From Marivirga salinae (GTDB lineage: Bacteria > Bacteroidota > Bacteroidia > Cytophagales > Cyclobacteriaceae): 64,000 nt of DNA. Below, piece by piece: positions 35,492 through 45,172 of the stretch. The position numbers were made by a program, and so were the translations under genes. The first letter of the stretch is position 1. Each line of letters begins with the position of its first letter. The notes under the pieces were generated by a model. It searched no databases. It was not told where the DNA came from and saw only the letters and a list, made by a program, of their open reading frames with translations. Location: assembly GCF_030503855.1 (NCBI RefSeq), contig NZ_CP129971.1, positions 937,501-1,001,500 on the forward strand. Direction: 5' to 3'.

Positions 35492-38400
35492 TTATAGGTT
35501 TTTCACCACTAAAGACAATTCAACTTTTAAATCATCAATTTCTATTTCTGTGGTTTCGGTTAAATTTTCAGCCAAATCTAATGAAACTGCCTGAGTTTCG
35601 GAACAAATGTAATCTTTGTTTTGCGAAATGGCTTTGTCCACTAATTCATTTCCTTGTTTTACGGCTACTGCAATCTTATCCTGAACCTCCAAACCTTTCT
35701 CTTTTCTTAGGTTTTGAATTCGGTTCACCAAATCTCTTGCAAAGCCTTCTCTTCTTAACTCATCATCTATGCTAATATCCAAAGCAACAGTTATGCCAGC
35801 CTCAGAAGCTACTGACCAACCCGGAATATCCTGTGAAGTGATTTCAACATCTTCTAAAGTCAAAGTATGCATTTCGCCATCCACATCTATTTCATAAGCA
35901 TTATTTTGCTCTATTTTAGAAATTTCTTCCTGTCCCCACTGGTTGATGATTTGCGTTACCGCTTTCATTTTAGGTCCAAAATGCTGTCCTAGTTTACGGA
36001 AGTTTGGCTTTATATTTTTCACTAAAACACCAGAGGCATCATCGATATACTCTATAGATTTCACATTCACCTCAGAGATAATCAAATCCTCCACCGCTTC
36101 AATTTGCTTGCGTGTTTTATCATTTAAAACAGGTACCAATATTTTATGAAGTGGTTGCCTTACCTTGATTTTCTGAGCTTTACGGATACTGTGCGTTAAA
36201 GAACTGATATGTTGAGCCAAAAACATGCGCTCTTCCAAATCTTTGTCAATAATGCTTTCATCTGCAGCTGGGAAATCAACCAAGTGGACAGATTCAAAAT
36301 CCATTCTTCCGCTTACTTTATTTAAGCTTTGGAATAAATTATCCATATAGAAAGGAGCAATTGGCGCACTTAAAATGGCAATACTTTCCAGACATTCATA
36401 AAGCGATTGATAAGCCGCTTTTTTATCTTCATTGTATTCGCCTTTCCAGAAACGCTTACGGTTCAACCTGACATACCAGTTACTCACATCATCCTGAACG
36501 AAGTCCTGGATTAGACGAGCGGCACGAGTTGGCTCATAATCGTCATAAGCAGCATCTACGGCTTTCTTAAGTGAATTCAATTTAGATAAAATCCAACGAT
36601 CACTTTCTGTACGCTTTTCTAATGGTATGCTTTCACCTTCGAAAGTGAATCCATCCAAATTGGCATAAAGCGCAAAGAAATTATAAGTGTTTTGAAGGGT
36701 TCCGAAGAACTTACGTTGCACTTCCTCCACACCTTGCAAATTAAATTTAAGGTTGTCCCAAGGATTTGCATTAGCGATCATATACCAACGAGTGGCATCA
36801 GGACCATATTTTTTTAAAGTTTCGAATGGATTGATGGCATTTCCCAATCTCTTGGACATTTTATTGCCGTCTTTATCCAAAACTAATCCGTTGGCAATTA
36901 CATTTTTGTATGCCACAGAATCGAATAACATACCAGAAATAGCATGCAAAGTAAAGAACCAACCACGGGTTTGATCTACTCCTTCAGCAATGAAATCAGC
37001 TGGATAGTTTTTATCGAAAGTTTCGTTATTTTCAAAAGGATAATGCCATTGTGCATAAGGCATTGCTCCTGAATCGAACCAAACATCAATCAAATCGGGC
37101 TCGCGGAACATTTTCTGACCTGATTCACTGGTTAAAATCACATCATCCACATAAGGACGGTGTAAATCGAAATCTTCGGCCAGTTCTTCTTTCATGAAAC
37201 CTGCTTTCACAGATTTATTCACTTCATTTCTAAGTTCTTCTAAAGAACCGATGCAAATCTGTTCTTTACGGTCTTCGGTTACCCAAATTGGCAATGGTGT
37301 TCCCCAATAACGAGAACGACTTAAATTCCAATCCACTAAATTTTCCAGCCAGTTGCCAAAACGACCTTCACCGGTAGAAGCGGGTTTCCAGTTGATGGTT
37401 TTGTTCAATTCCACCAATCTATCTTTCATGGCAGTGGTTTTGATAAACCATGAATCTAGCGGATAGTATAATATTGGTTTATCTGTTCTCCAGCAATGTG
37501 GATAGGAGTGTTCGTATTTTTCTACTTTAAAAGCTTTATTATCTTCCTTTAGTTTGATGGCAATCAAAACATCAGTCGGCTTGAAATCAGGATCATTACG
37601 AGTTGCATCCTCAAAATATTCTTCTTTCACATACAAGCCAGCAAAATCTGTTACCTCAGTAACAAATCTCCCTTTTTTATCTACCAAAGGCGTATCTTTT
37701 CCTTGATCATCTTTCACCATAACAGCCGGCACATTGTTTTGCTGAGCCACTCTAAAGTCATCAGCACCAAAAACAGAAGCGGTATGAACAATACCTGTAC
37801 CGTCTTCTGTGGTCACAAAATCACCAGGAATCACTCGAAATGCATTTTTCTCCAATTCCTCAGAAGTGACATAAGGCATCAATTGTTCATAGCGAGTTTC
37901 CACTATATCTTTTCCCTTGAAAGTTTGTGCAATTTCAAAAGGAATTAATTTGTCGCCAGCTTTATAATCTTCTAGTTTTAAATCCTTCGCTTTGGCATTA
38001 AATTGTTTACTTACCAAATCTTTGGCCAAAACAACAGATACTGGTTCGAAGGTATATTGATTGAAAGTTTTCACTTTCACATAGTCAATCTTTTCACCTA
38101 CAGCTAATGCACAGTTTGAAGGCAAAGTCCATGGCGTGGTAGTCCAAGCTAAGAATCGAACATCTTCCTCCTCATTTTCAAAAAGGAAAGCTGATTTACC
38201 ATCTTTCTTCACTGTAAATTGAGCAGTAACGGAAGTATCTTTTACATCACGATAGCAACCCGGTTGGTTAAGTTCGTGGGAGCTTAAACCAGTTCCAGCA
38301 GCTGGAGAATAGGGCTGAACAGTATAGCCTTTATATAATAAATCTTTATCGTAAAATTTCTTGAGCAAATGCCACAGGGTTTCCATGTATTTGCGGTCGA

Positions 38401-38854
38401 AAGTGATATAAGGGTCATCTAAATCTACCCAATAGCCCATTTTTCGAGTCAAATCATCCCATTCGCCTTTGAATTTCATGACGGCTTTTCGGCATCTGTC
38501 ATTATATTCGGCTACAGAAATCTTCGTTCCAATGTCTTCTTTGGTGATGCCTAATTCTTTTTCAACCTGCAATTCCACTGGCAATCCATGGGTATCCCAT
38601 CCGCCTTTTCTTTTTACCTGAAAGCCTTTTAGGGTTTTGTATCTGCAGAAAATATCTTTTACTGCACGCGCCATCACATGGTGAATACCAGGAGTACCAT
38701 TTGCTGAAGGTGGCCCTTCATAAAATGTGAAAGTGGGTTTCCCTTCACGGGTTGTCATTGATTTTTGGAAAATGTCGTTTTTATTCCAAAACTCCAGGAC
38801 TTCATCTGCCAGCTCGGCATAATTCAGATTTTTGTATTCTTTATATTGACCCAT
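35492..38854 (-). CDS. ileS: Isoleucyl-tRNA synthetase
   Basis: The 1120-residue class I synthetase has the HIGH-type motif as GIHH near residues 55-58 (within NGTPGIHHVMAR) and KMSKR near 663-667. An editing domain lies between about 200 and 410, and a long C-terminal anticodon-binding region is present, as in the eukaryote-like long form of IleRS. It charges tRNA-Ile with isoleucine. Long-form IleRS is often mupirocin-resistant, but no test is possible here. The gene follows the MMPL transporter by two bases and precedes lspA by two. Confidence 0.97.
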   Translation of the reverse strand: MGQYKEYKNLNYAELADEVLEFWNKNDIFQKSMTTREGKPTFTFYEGPPSANGTPGIHHVMARAVKDIFCRYKTLKGFQVKRKGGWDTHGLPVELQVEKELGITKEDIGTKISVAEYNDRCRKAVMKFKGEWDDLTRKMGYWVDLDDPYITFDRKYMETLWHLLKKFYDKDLLYKGYTVQPYSPAAGTGLSSHELNQPGCYRDVKDTSVTAQFTVKKDGKSAFLFENEEEDVRFLAWTTTPWTLPSNCALAVGEKIDYVKVKTFNQYTFEPVSVVLAKDLVSKQFNAKAKDLKLEDYKAGDKLIPFEIAQTFKGKDIVETRYEQLMPYVTSEELEKNAFRVIPGDFVTTEDGTGIVHTASVFGADDFRVAQQNNVPAVMVKDDQGKDTPLVDKKGRFVTEVTDFAGLYVKEEYFEDATRNDPDFKPTDVLIAIKLKEDNKAFKVEKYEHSYPHCWRTDKPILYYPLDSWFIKTTAMKDRLVELNKTINWKPASTGEGRFGNWLENLVDWNLSRSRYWGTPLPIWVTEDRKEQICIGSLEELRNEVNKSVKAGFMKEELAEDFDLHRPYVDDVILTSESGQKMFREPDLIDVWFDSGAMPYAQWHYPFENNETFDKNYPADFIAEGVDQTRGWFFTLHAISGMLFDSVAYKNVIANGLVLDKDGNKMSKRLGNAINPFETLKKYGPDATRWYMIANANPWDNLKFNLQGVEEVQRKFFGTLQNTYNFFALYANLDGFTFEGESIPLEKRTESDRWILSKLNSLKKAVDAAYDDYEPTRAARLIQDFVQDDVSNWYVRLNRKRFWKGEYNEDKKAAYQSLYECLESIAILSAPIAPFYMDNLFQSLNKVSGRMDFESVHLVDFPAADESIIDKDLEERMFLAQHISSLTHSIRKAQKIKVRQPLHKILVPVLNDKTRKQIEAVEDLIISEVNVKSIEYIDDASGVLVKNIKPNFRKLGQHFGPKMKAVTQIINQWGQEEISKIEQNNAYEIDVDGEMHTLTLEDVEITSQDIPGWSVASEAGITVALDISIDDELRREGFARDLVNRIQNLRKEKGLEVQDKIAVAVKQGNELVDKAISQNKDYICSETQAVSLDLAENLTETTEIEIDDLKVELSLVVKNL

Positions 38855-38856
38855 TT

Positions 38857-41295
38857 TTATGATTCTTTCTGATCCTCTGGCTTATAAGGAACTTTCGGTT
38901 CTGCTTTTTTAATTCTTTTAATATTAATTTCTTCATCTTCAGCTTCCATATAGAAGTCTTCATCATATTGCTCAATTAGAGGATGACTACCTTTTCTTCG
39001 CTTTCCATCATCAAAAGTGAGCAATAGAGAAGGTAAAACTAGCAAATTGGTAAGCATTGCCACCAAAAGTGTGGTAGAAGTTAATGCTCCCAATGCTACT
39101 GTACCTCCGAAACTTGAAGTCACAAAAATAATAAAGCCAGCAAAAAGTACAACTGATGTATAAATCATACTTTTACCGGTTTCTTTTAAGGTTTTAGTCA
39201 CTGCCAACGGAACGAAGAAATTATTGGCAAATAATTCTTGTCTGTATTTTGCTAAAAAGTGAATGGTGTCATCAACGGAAATACCAAATGCAATACTAAA
39301 TACTAAAACAGTACTTGGCTTTAGAGGCACACCCAGATAGCCCATTAATCCGCCTGTAATTAATAATGGAATTACATTCGGGATTAAAGAAATGATGATC
39401 ATTCTTAAGTTTTGGAATAGAATACCCATAACAACAGCTATAATTCCAAAGGCAATCAACAAGCTAAACCTTAAGTTTTCTACCAAGTATTTATTTCCTT
39501 TTATGAATATTGGGGTAGTTCCTGTTATACTTATATCATAATCTTCGCCTTCGAAAATCTCATTCATTCGAGGTTTAATAGATTCTTCCAGAAGCGCATT
39601 CATTTTATCCGAACCTATATCGGCTATTTTTAATGAAATTCTCATGGTGGAGAGCTCCTCATCGGTGAAATTATTCATCACAGAAATATTATCCTCATCT
39701 TGCTGAAGATATCGCATAATGAAATTATAGTCTCGGGAAGTTGGCAAATCATAAAAAGCAGGATTCCCATTATAATAAGCTTGTCGAGCAGCTTTCACCA
39801 TACTAACAACTGAAATTGGCTGACTGATAGAAGGTATGCTATCTAAAAATTGCTCGAACTGATTTACTTTTCTTAAAGTATTTCTTTGAACAATTCCACG
39901 TTTTTTCTTTGTATCAATAATTATCTCCAATGGCATTATTCCATTGAAATTCTCTTCGAAAAAACGTAAATCTTGTATGGTTTTCCCGTCTTTAGGTAGA
40001 TCGTCTACCATATGACTGATTGAATTCAACTGAAAACCACCTATAAAAGCAAAAATTACAATTATGCCAGTTACGAAATAAATAATGGTTCTGTGGTAGT
40101 GTACAGACTGATTTAGCCATCTTAAAGCATAATCAGTCATTTTGAAGTTCATATGCTTCAATTGCTTTCTACCAGGCTCAGGCAAATAGGAGAAAACAGC
40201 AGGAATTAAAATAATACTTACTATAAAGGTGGCAAAAATGTTGATCCCCGCTACTATACCAAATTCAGTTAAAAGCTTGATATCGGTAAAAGCCAAAACT
40301 AAAAAACCAACAGCGGTAGTGAAGTTGGTAATCAATGTCACAATCCCAATTTTTCGTGTGATAGTGCTTATTGCTTTTATTTTATTACCGTGCTCCTCAA
40401 ATTCTTGATGGTATTTATTCAATAAATAAATACTATTTGGAATTCCGATGACGACTATAATAGTAGGTATTAAACTGGTGAGAATAGTGATTTTGTATCC
40501 CAGTAGGTCTAGAGTCCCTACAGACCAAATTACCACTGAGAAAATTACCAATAAAGGGAAAAGTACGGCATCCCAAGATCGGAAGAAAGCTAATAAAATA
40601 AGAGCTGTTACAATTACTGACAATACCAGCAATTGGATTATTTCCTGCCGAACTTTGCTCATCATGGTAGAGCGTACAAAAGGCAAACCTGCATAATGTA
40701 ATTCTATACCCGTAGATTCTTCAAAAGCATCGCCAAGTTGAGTGATATCAGACATTAATCTTTCACGCTCAGGAGAATTAAAGATATTTTCGTCTAATGT
40801 GATAATTACTGCAGTCGCCCCATTTTCCTTATTCAATAATTGAGAAGAAAAGAATTTCTGGTCTTTTATTTCCTTTAATAAGCTATCGAGAGTTGCTTGC
40901 TCTTCAGGAAGTTCCTTGATTAAAGGGGTCATTTCGAATTTACGCTCCTCGGTGTTTTTTTCCAGCTTCTGTAAATTTCCAATGGAAAGAATGTTATTCA
41001 CTCCTTTTACATCTTTCAATGCCTCAGAGAAGTATTGCAACCTTGCAAAACTTTGAGGGGTATAAAGGGAACTATCTTTGATTCCCAAAGCAAGAATATT
41101 ATCGTCAACACCGAATTGGGCCTCAAATTCTTTTAATGCTTTATAATCCTCATCGGTTTCAGGAACCAATTTTGCCAGATCATAATCAAGCTCAACATTC
41201 CGGGCACGGTAACCCATAAAAATGGTGATTAAAACCAAAATGATGATTAAAGGCAGTCTATATTTTATTACGTTATGCGCTAGTTGTGTCCACAT
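38857..41295 (-). CDS. MMPL/RND-family transporter
   Basis: I choose the ATG at 41295; a TTG four codons upstream is possible. The 812-residue protein has 12 predicted membrane helices in two halves, each with a large periplasmic loop after the first helix, the layout of RND transporters of the MMPL/Patched type. IVVIGIPNSIYLLN near 280 and FGISVDDTIHFLAKY near 680 mark the sterol-sensing-like cores; the latter carries the transport aspartates. Substrates of this group are often lipids. It heads the operon with ileS and lspA. Its C-terminus is acidic and cytosolic. Confidence 0.88.
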   Translation of the reverse strand: MWTQLAHNVIKYRLPLIIILVLITIFMGYRARNVELDYDLAKLVPETDEDYKALKEFEAQFGVDDNILALGIKDSSLYTPQSFARLQYFSEALKDVKGVNNILSIGNLQKLEKNTEERKFEMTPLIKELPEEQATLDSLLKEIKDQKFFSSQLLNKENGATAVIITLDENIFNSPERERLMSDITQLGDAFEESTGIELHYAGLPFVRSTMMSKVRQEIIQLLVLSVIVTALILLAFFRSWDAVLFPLLVIFSVVIWSVGTLDLLGYKITILTSLIPTIIVVIGIPNSIYLLNKYHQEFEEHGNKIKAISTITRKIGIVTLITNFTTAVGFLVLAFTDIKLLTEFGIVAGINIFATFIVSIILIPAVFSYLPEPGRKQLKHMNFKMTDYALRWLNQSVHYHRTIIYFVTGIIVIFAFIGGFQLNSISHMVDDLPKDGKTIQDLRFFEENFNGIMPLEIIIDTKKKRGIVQRNTLRKVNQFEQFLDSIPSISQPISVVSMVKAARQAYYNGNPAFYDLPTSRDYNFIMRYLQQDEDNISVMNNFTDEELSTMRISLKIADIGSDKMNALLEESIKPRMNEIFEGEDYDISITGTTPIFIKGNKYLVENLRFSLLIAFGIIAVVMGILFQNLRMIIISLIPNVIPLLITGGLMGYLGVPLKPSTVLVFSIAFGISVDDTIHFLAKYRQELFANNFFVPLAVTKTLKETGKSMIYTSVVLFAGFIIFVTSSFGGTVALGALTSTTLLVAMLTNLLVLPSLLLTFDDGKRRKGSHPLIEQYDEDFYMEAEDEEINIKRIKKAEPKVPYKPEDQKES

Positions 41296-41311
41296 ATTTT
41301 TAAACAAGCCA

Positions 41312-41319
41312 CAAAGGTA
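41312..41319 (-). promoter_or_regulatory. -7 promoter element of the MMPL-ileS-lspA operon
   Basis: The minus strand reads TACCTTTG, matching TAnnTTTG, 16 bases before the ATG at 41295. The transcription start would fall almost on the TTG alternative, favouring the ATG. Confidence 0.45.
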
Positions 41320-41451
41320 ATGATTTTTCCAGTCGAGTCACTCCGAAAATCATGCTTTTCAGCTTAAATGTAGTATTTTAATGAATTTTAAATTTAGATT
41401 GTAAAACTACTTGACGAAGAGAGTGTTTAAGAGTTAGATAAAGTTTAGATT

Positions 41452-42579
41452 TTGGATAAAAATAAGATTCAGGTAATAGTGGTTGGTGGCGGATTGGCAG
41501 GATTGATTTCTTCCATTTGTCTGCAAAAGTCAGGTGTGAATACGCTCTTGATTGAAAAGAAAAGCTATCCTTTCCATAGAGTATGTGGTGAATACATTTC
41601 CAATGAGGTTAAGCCTTTTTTGGAAAGGATGGATTTATACCCAGAAAATCTAAACCCATCAGAACTTAGTCGCTTTAAATTATCAGACATTAAAGGAAAT
41701 TTTGCAGAAGTTGATTTGCCTTTAGGTGGTTTTGGAATCAGTCGCTATCAGTATGATAACTATTTATATCAAAAAGCTTTGGATGCAGGCGTGGAAGTCA
41801 AAACCAAAACCGAAGTGAGTGATATAGCATTCCATGAAAATGAATTTACCGTTAGCTTGAAAAGAGGAGAAAAATTAACTTCAGAATTTGTCATCAACGC
41901 TTACGGCAAAAGGTCAAAACTTGATAAAGCCTTTGACCGAAATTTCATCAAAAAAAAATCCCCCTTCTTGGGAGTGAAGTATCATGCAAAAGTAGATTTT
42001 CCTAAAGATGTGATTGGGCTTTATAATTTTAATGGAGGATATTGTGGAGTAAGTCATGTTGAAGAGGACAAAATCAATATTTGTTATTTAAGCAGAAGGG
42101 AAAATTTGAAGGGTTTTGGTGGAATTGCTGAAATGGAAGAGGCTATTTTGTATCAAAACCCAATATTGAAAGATATTTTCGGAAATGCTGAAATGCTTTT
42201 TGACAAGCCAGAAGTTATTAATGAAATCTCTTTTGATCGAAAAGCTTCCGTTGAAAACCATATGCTAATGGCGGGAGATACTGCCGGTCTCATTACTCCA
42301 CTTTGTGGAAATGGAATGGCAATGGCGATTCACAGTGGATATATAGCAAGTACTTCTATCATAAAATTCTATGAGGGGAAATTAAAGAATCGGCAAGAAG
42401 TGGAAACGGAGTATAAAAATATCTGGGAAAAGAATTTTTCGAAAAGGTTATGGGTGGGTCGTAAAACCCAAAATTTATTTGGCAATCAAATGCGAGCTGG
42501 GTTATCTGTTGGGTTTGTGAAAAACTTTCCTTCATTAGCGAAAAAGTTGATACAGCAAACGCATGGAGAGGTTTTTTGA
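41452..42579 (+). CDS. FAD-dependent oxidoreductase, geranylgeranyl reductase-like
   Basis: The 375-residue flavoprotein begins with a Rossmann FAD-binding motif, VGGGLAGL near residues 10-17, followed by RVCGEYIS near 44 and AGDTAGLITPLCGNGMAMA near 272-290, the second FAD contact. The sequence falls in the geranylgeranyl reductase / halogenase-like group, which acts on prenyl lipids or on polyketide and pigment precursors. The start is TTG; no ATG is close. It stands alone, divergent from the MMPL operon, so the substrate is unknown. Confidence 0.82.
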   Translation: MDKNKIQVIVVGGGLAGLISSICLQKSGVNTLLIEKKSYPFHRVCGEYISNEVKPFLERMDLYPENLNPSELSRFKLSDIKGNFAEVDLPLGGFGISRYQYDNYLYQKALDAGVEVKTKTEVSDIAFHENEFTVSLKRGEKLTSEFVINAYGKRSKLDKAFDRNFIKKKSPFLGVKYHAKVDFPKDVIGLYNFNGGYCGVSHVEEDKINICYLSRRENLKGFGGIAEMEEAILYQNPILKDIFGNAEMLFDKPEVINEISFDRKASVENHMLMAGDTAGLITPLCGNGMAMAIHSGYIASTSIIKFYEGKLKNRQEVETEYKNIWEKNFSKRLWVGRKTQNLFGNQMRAGLSVGFVKNFPSLAKKLIQQTHGEVF

Positions 42580-42629
42580 AAATAGGCGAATGCTGATTGT
42601 AGACGGCTAATTTGCTCAGCAAGTTAAAT

Positions 42630-42683
42630 CCGTCATTCCTGCGTAACCTGTCCCGTACTTTAGTCGGGAGGCAGGAATGACGG
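42630..42683. repeat. Intergenic hairpin repeat with perfect 13-base arms
   Basis: CCGTCATTCCTGC at 42630-42642 is exactly complementary to GCAGGAATGACGG at 42671-42683. An inner stem (TCCCG with CGGGA) nests inside. The GC content is higher than the surroundings. Such a structure past a gene end is typical of dispersed intergenic repeats; copy number elsewhere cannot be seen from this window. Confidence 0.65.
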
Positions 42684-42730
42684 CTAGATCTGAGTATGTA
42701 CGTTTAAAAAAGTCGTTGAAAACAATAAAA

Positions 42731-42763
42731 AAAGCCCTTTCGGATTATCTCCAAAAGGGCTTT
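42731..42763 (-). terminator. Rho-independent terminator of the M1 peptidase gene
   Basis: Arms AAAGCCCTTT and AAAGGGCTTT enclose a 13-base loop. On the minus strand the stem ends in a long T-run (GGGCTTTTTTTATTG), 21 bases after the peptidase stop. It may also stop transcription from the plus strand. Confidence 0.8.
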
Positions 42764-42783
42764 CTCTCTAATTAGAAATATTT

Positions 42784-45015
42784 TTACTCACCTTTCTCTT
42801 TAAACTCATCCAATTTGGTTTTGCTTTCTTCCTTAGGGAAAACGTTATTAGATTTATCAGTATCTGCTAATTCTCCTTCAGGATCAAAAACAATTTTCGA
42901 AACTTCTTTATCTAAAATTAGCATCTTACGAGTTTTACCTTCATTCTTTCTCCAAATCTCTGCAGGAATATACTTTTCCTCTGTTTCACCGTCTTTATAT
43001 TCGATAGTGAATAACAAAGGAGATACTAATCCGCCTTCATTACTTAAGGTAATTTCATAGAAATGCTTATCTGCATATCTTGCTTTTATAGCTTCATCAT
43101 CAACTTTAGAGCGATATTCCCCAAACCAAAATTCTGGTGTTTCAGAAACAGAAATATAGGAAGGCCCATCACTGAAATCAGTATTTAACTCTTCCTCTTC
43201 CTCTTCACCTAAATCACCTTTTGGAGCTTTAGCATTTTTCTCCATATCAGCTTCATCTTGAGCAATACGGAAATATTTAACCTCATCCACGCTGATGTCA
43301 ACATGATCAGTGGTATAGAACCATCCTCTCCAGAACCAATCTAAATCTACTGCTGAAGCATCTTCCATAGTTCTGAAAAAATCTGCAGGAGTAGGGTGCT
43401 TGAACTTCCATCTTTGGGCATAGGCTTTAAATGATTCATCAAAAAGCTCAGGTCCCATGATAGTGTTTCTCAATAAATTTAAAGCAGCAGCTGGTTTTGA
43501 ATAAGCATTAGGTCCTAATCTTAATACTTGCTCAGGGTTAGTCATGATCGGTCTTTGCTGATCTTTACTACTTTTCATATAACCCGTAATGGCTTGCGGA
43601 ATATTATCTGAATAAGGTAAATCAGGATAATATTCAAACATCACGTTAGACTCTAGGAAAGAATTCAACCCTTCGTCCATCCATGCCCACTGACGCTCAT
43701 CAGAATTTACAATCATTGGGAAGTAATTATGTCCAATCTCGTGAACAATTACATAAGTCATTCCTAATTGAGTTCTTACAGAATACTCTCCATTTTTATC
43801 TGGTCTTCCGAAGTTGAAACAAATCATAGGGTACTCCATTCCGATTGAAGCAGCATGAACTGATGTTGCTTGTGGATATGGATAATCAAATGTTCTTTCA
43901 GAATATAAGACCAATGTATTTTTTACAGCTTTGGTAGACTCTTTTTCCCAAAGCGGGTTTCCTTCTTTAGGATAGAAAGATTGGGCGAATGGCTTAGTAG
44001 ATTCTAATTCTACCATTTGACCATCCCAAATGAATTTTCTAGAAGCAGCAAAACCAAAATCTCTTACGTTTTCTGCTTTGAACTTCCAGGTTTCATAAGA
44101 AGTAGATTTTTCTTTTTCATTTTCAATGGCTTCTTCTTCTGTTACAATGAAAGTTTGTTCAGTAGATTTTAAAGCTTTCTCATACCTTTTGAATTGGTCT
44201 TTAGTTAAAACCTCTTTAGCATTTTGCACCATTCCGGTTGCTCCAACAATGAAATCATCTGGAACGGTTATTTCTACATCATAGTCTCCAAAAGTTAAAG
44301 CAAACTCACCCGCTCCTATGAATTGTTTGTTTTGCCAGCCTTCTACATCATTGTAAACTGCCATTCTTGGGAAAAACTGCGCTATAGTGTAAAGTGAATT
44401 TCCGTCTTCTTCGAAATATTCAAATCCACTTCTTCCTCCACCTTTCATTCTGTCATTAATAAAGTAATTCCAGTCAATTGAAAAAGAAATGTTTTCACCC
44501 GGCTTTAAAGTTTCAGGCAATCGAATCTTCATCATTGTTTTTTGAACCAAATAGTTCATGGCTTCTCCATCAGCATTTTTTACTGATTCAATATTAAAAC
44601 CACCTGGGAAGTCATAGGAATTACCTCCATTGGCTACATATTGCTCCAAATATTTGGCAGGGATAGTATCATTAAAGAAAGTAGCAGTACTTATCAATTC
44701 ACTGTCTGAACCCTCTGCTCTCATGTTTTGGTCTAATTGTAACCAAAGATAGTTTAAAGGATGTGGTGACTGGTTATAATAAGTAATGGTTTCAGAACCT
44801 GTAATTTTATTGGATGATTCGTCCAATTTAACTTTGATAGAGTAATCAGCTTTTTGTTGCCAATAATCCTCTCCTGGCGCTCCTGATGCAGTTCTATAAA
44901 CATTTGGAGTAGGCAACATGCTACCTAGCTGTTCGAACCGCTCGTTATATTCTACATCTTGTGCAACTGATAAAAATGGAGCACAGATTAGAATCATGAT
45001 TAATAGTTTCTTCAT
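42784..45015 (-). CDS. Secreted M1-family zinc metallopeptidase
   Basis: The 743-residue precursor has a signal peptide ending SVAQ and the M1 catalytic site HEIGHN near residues 420-425, with the third zinc ligand in DEGLNSF about 20 residues later. The usual substrate-binding GxMEN motif is changed to GMEYPM near 390. This places it among the Bacteroidota M1-like peptidases rather than classic aminopeptidase N, and exopeptidase activity may differ. A very acidic insert with EEEEEELNTD stands near 605. It is followed by a strong terminator. Likely periplasmic or extracellular. Confidence 0.9.
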   Translation of the reverse strand: MKKLLIMILICAPFLSVAQDVEYNERFEQLGSMLPTPNVYRTASGAPGEDYWQQKADYSIKVKLDESSNKITGSETITYYNQSPHPLNYLWLQLDQNMRAEGSDSELISTATFFNDTIPAKYLEQYVANGGNSYDFPGGFNIESVKNADGEAMNYLVQKTMMKIRLPETLKPGENISFSIDWNYFINDRMKGGGRSGFEYFEEDGNSLYTIAQFFPRMAVYNDVEGWQNKQFIGAGEFALTFGDYDVEITVPDDFIVGATGMVQNAKEVLTKDQFKRYEKALKSTEQTFIVTEEEAIENEKEKSTSYETWKFKAENVRDFGFAASRKFIWDGQMVELESTKPFAQSFYPKEGNPLWEKESTKAVKNTLVLYSERTFDYPYPQATSVHAASIGMEYPMICFNFGRPDKNGEYSVRTQLGMTYVIVHEIGHNYFPMIVNSDERQWAWMDEGLNSFLESNVMFEYYPDLPYSDNIPQAITGYMKSSKDQQRPIMTNPEQVLRLGPNAYSKPAAALNLLRNTIMGPELFDESFKAYAQRWKFKHPTPADFFRTMEDASAVDLDWFWRGWFYTTDHVDISVDEVKYFRIAQDEADMEKNAKAPKGDLGEEEEEELNTDFSDGPSYISVSETPEFWFGEYRSKVDDEAIKARYADKHFYEITLSNEGGLVSPLLFTIEYKDGETEEKYIPAEIWRKNEGKTRKMLILDKEVSKIVFDPEGELADTDKSNNVFPKEESKTKLDEFKEKGE

Positions 45016-45140
45016 AGTAGTTTTATATTATTTAACTTAAATATACCTCAATACTACTAAAAATATGCGTGGCATCCATTTTTAGCATTTCAAAATTACA
45101 CTAAAGGACAAAAGAATTTTTTAAAGGGTATTTTTATTAA

Positions 45141-45172
45141 CGCAACTTTTATATATTTGCAACAATGTTGCG
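45141..45172 (+). promoter_or_regulatory. Overlapping promoter and palindromic operator at the TonB receptor start
   Basis: The -7 element TATATTTG lies at 45152-45159. Around it are three half-sites: CGCAAC at 45141-45146, GCAAC at 45159-45163 and GTTGCG at 45167-45172. The last two form a palindrome with centre AAT, and the ATG at 45165 lies inside it. A repressor bound here would cover both promoter and start codon. A Fur/Zur-type metal regulator is an inference from the GCAAC-n-GTTGC form and the gene it controls. Confidence 0.55.
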
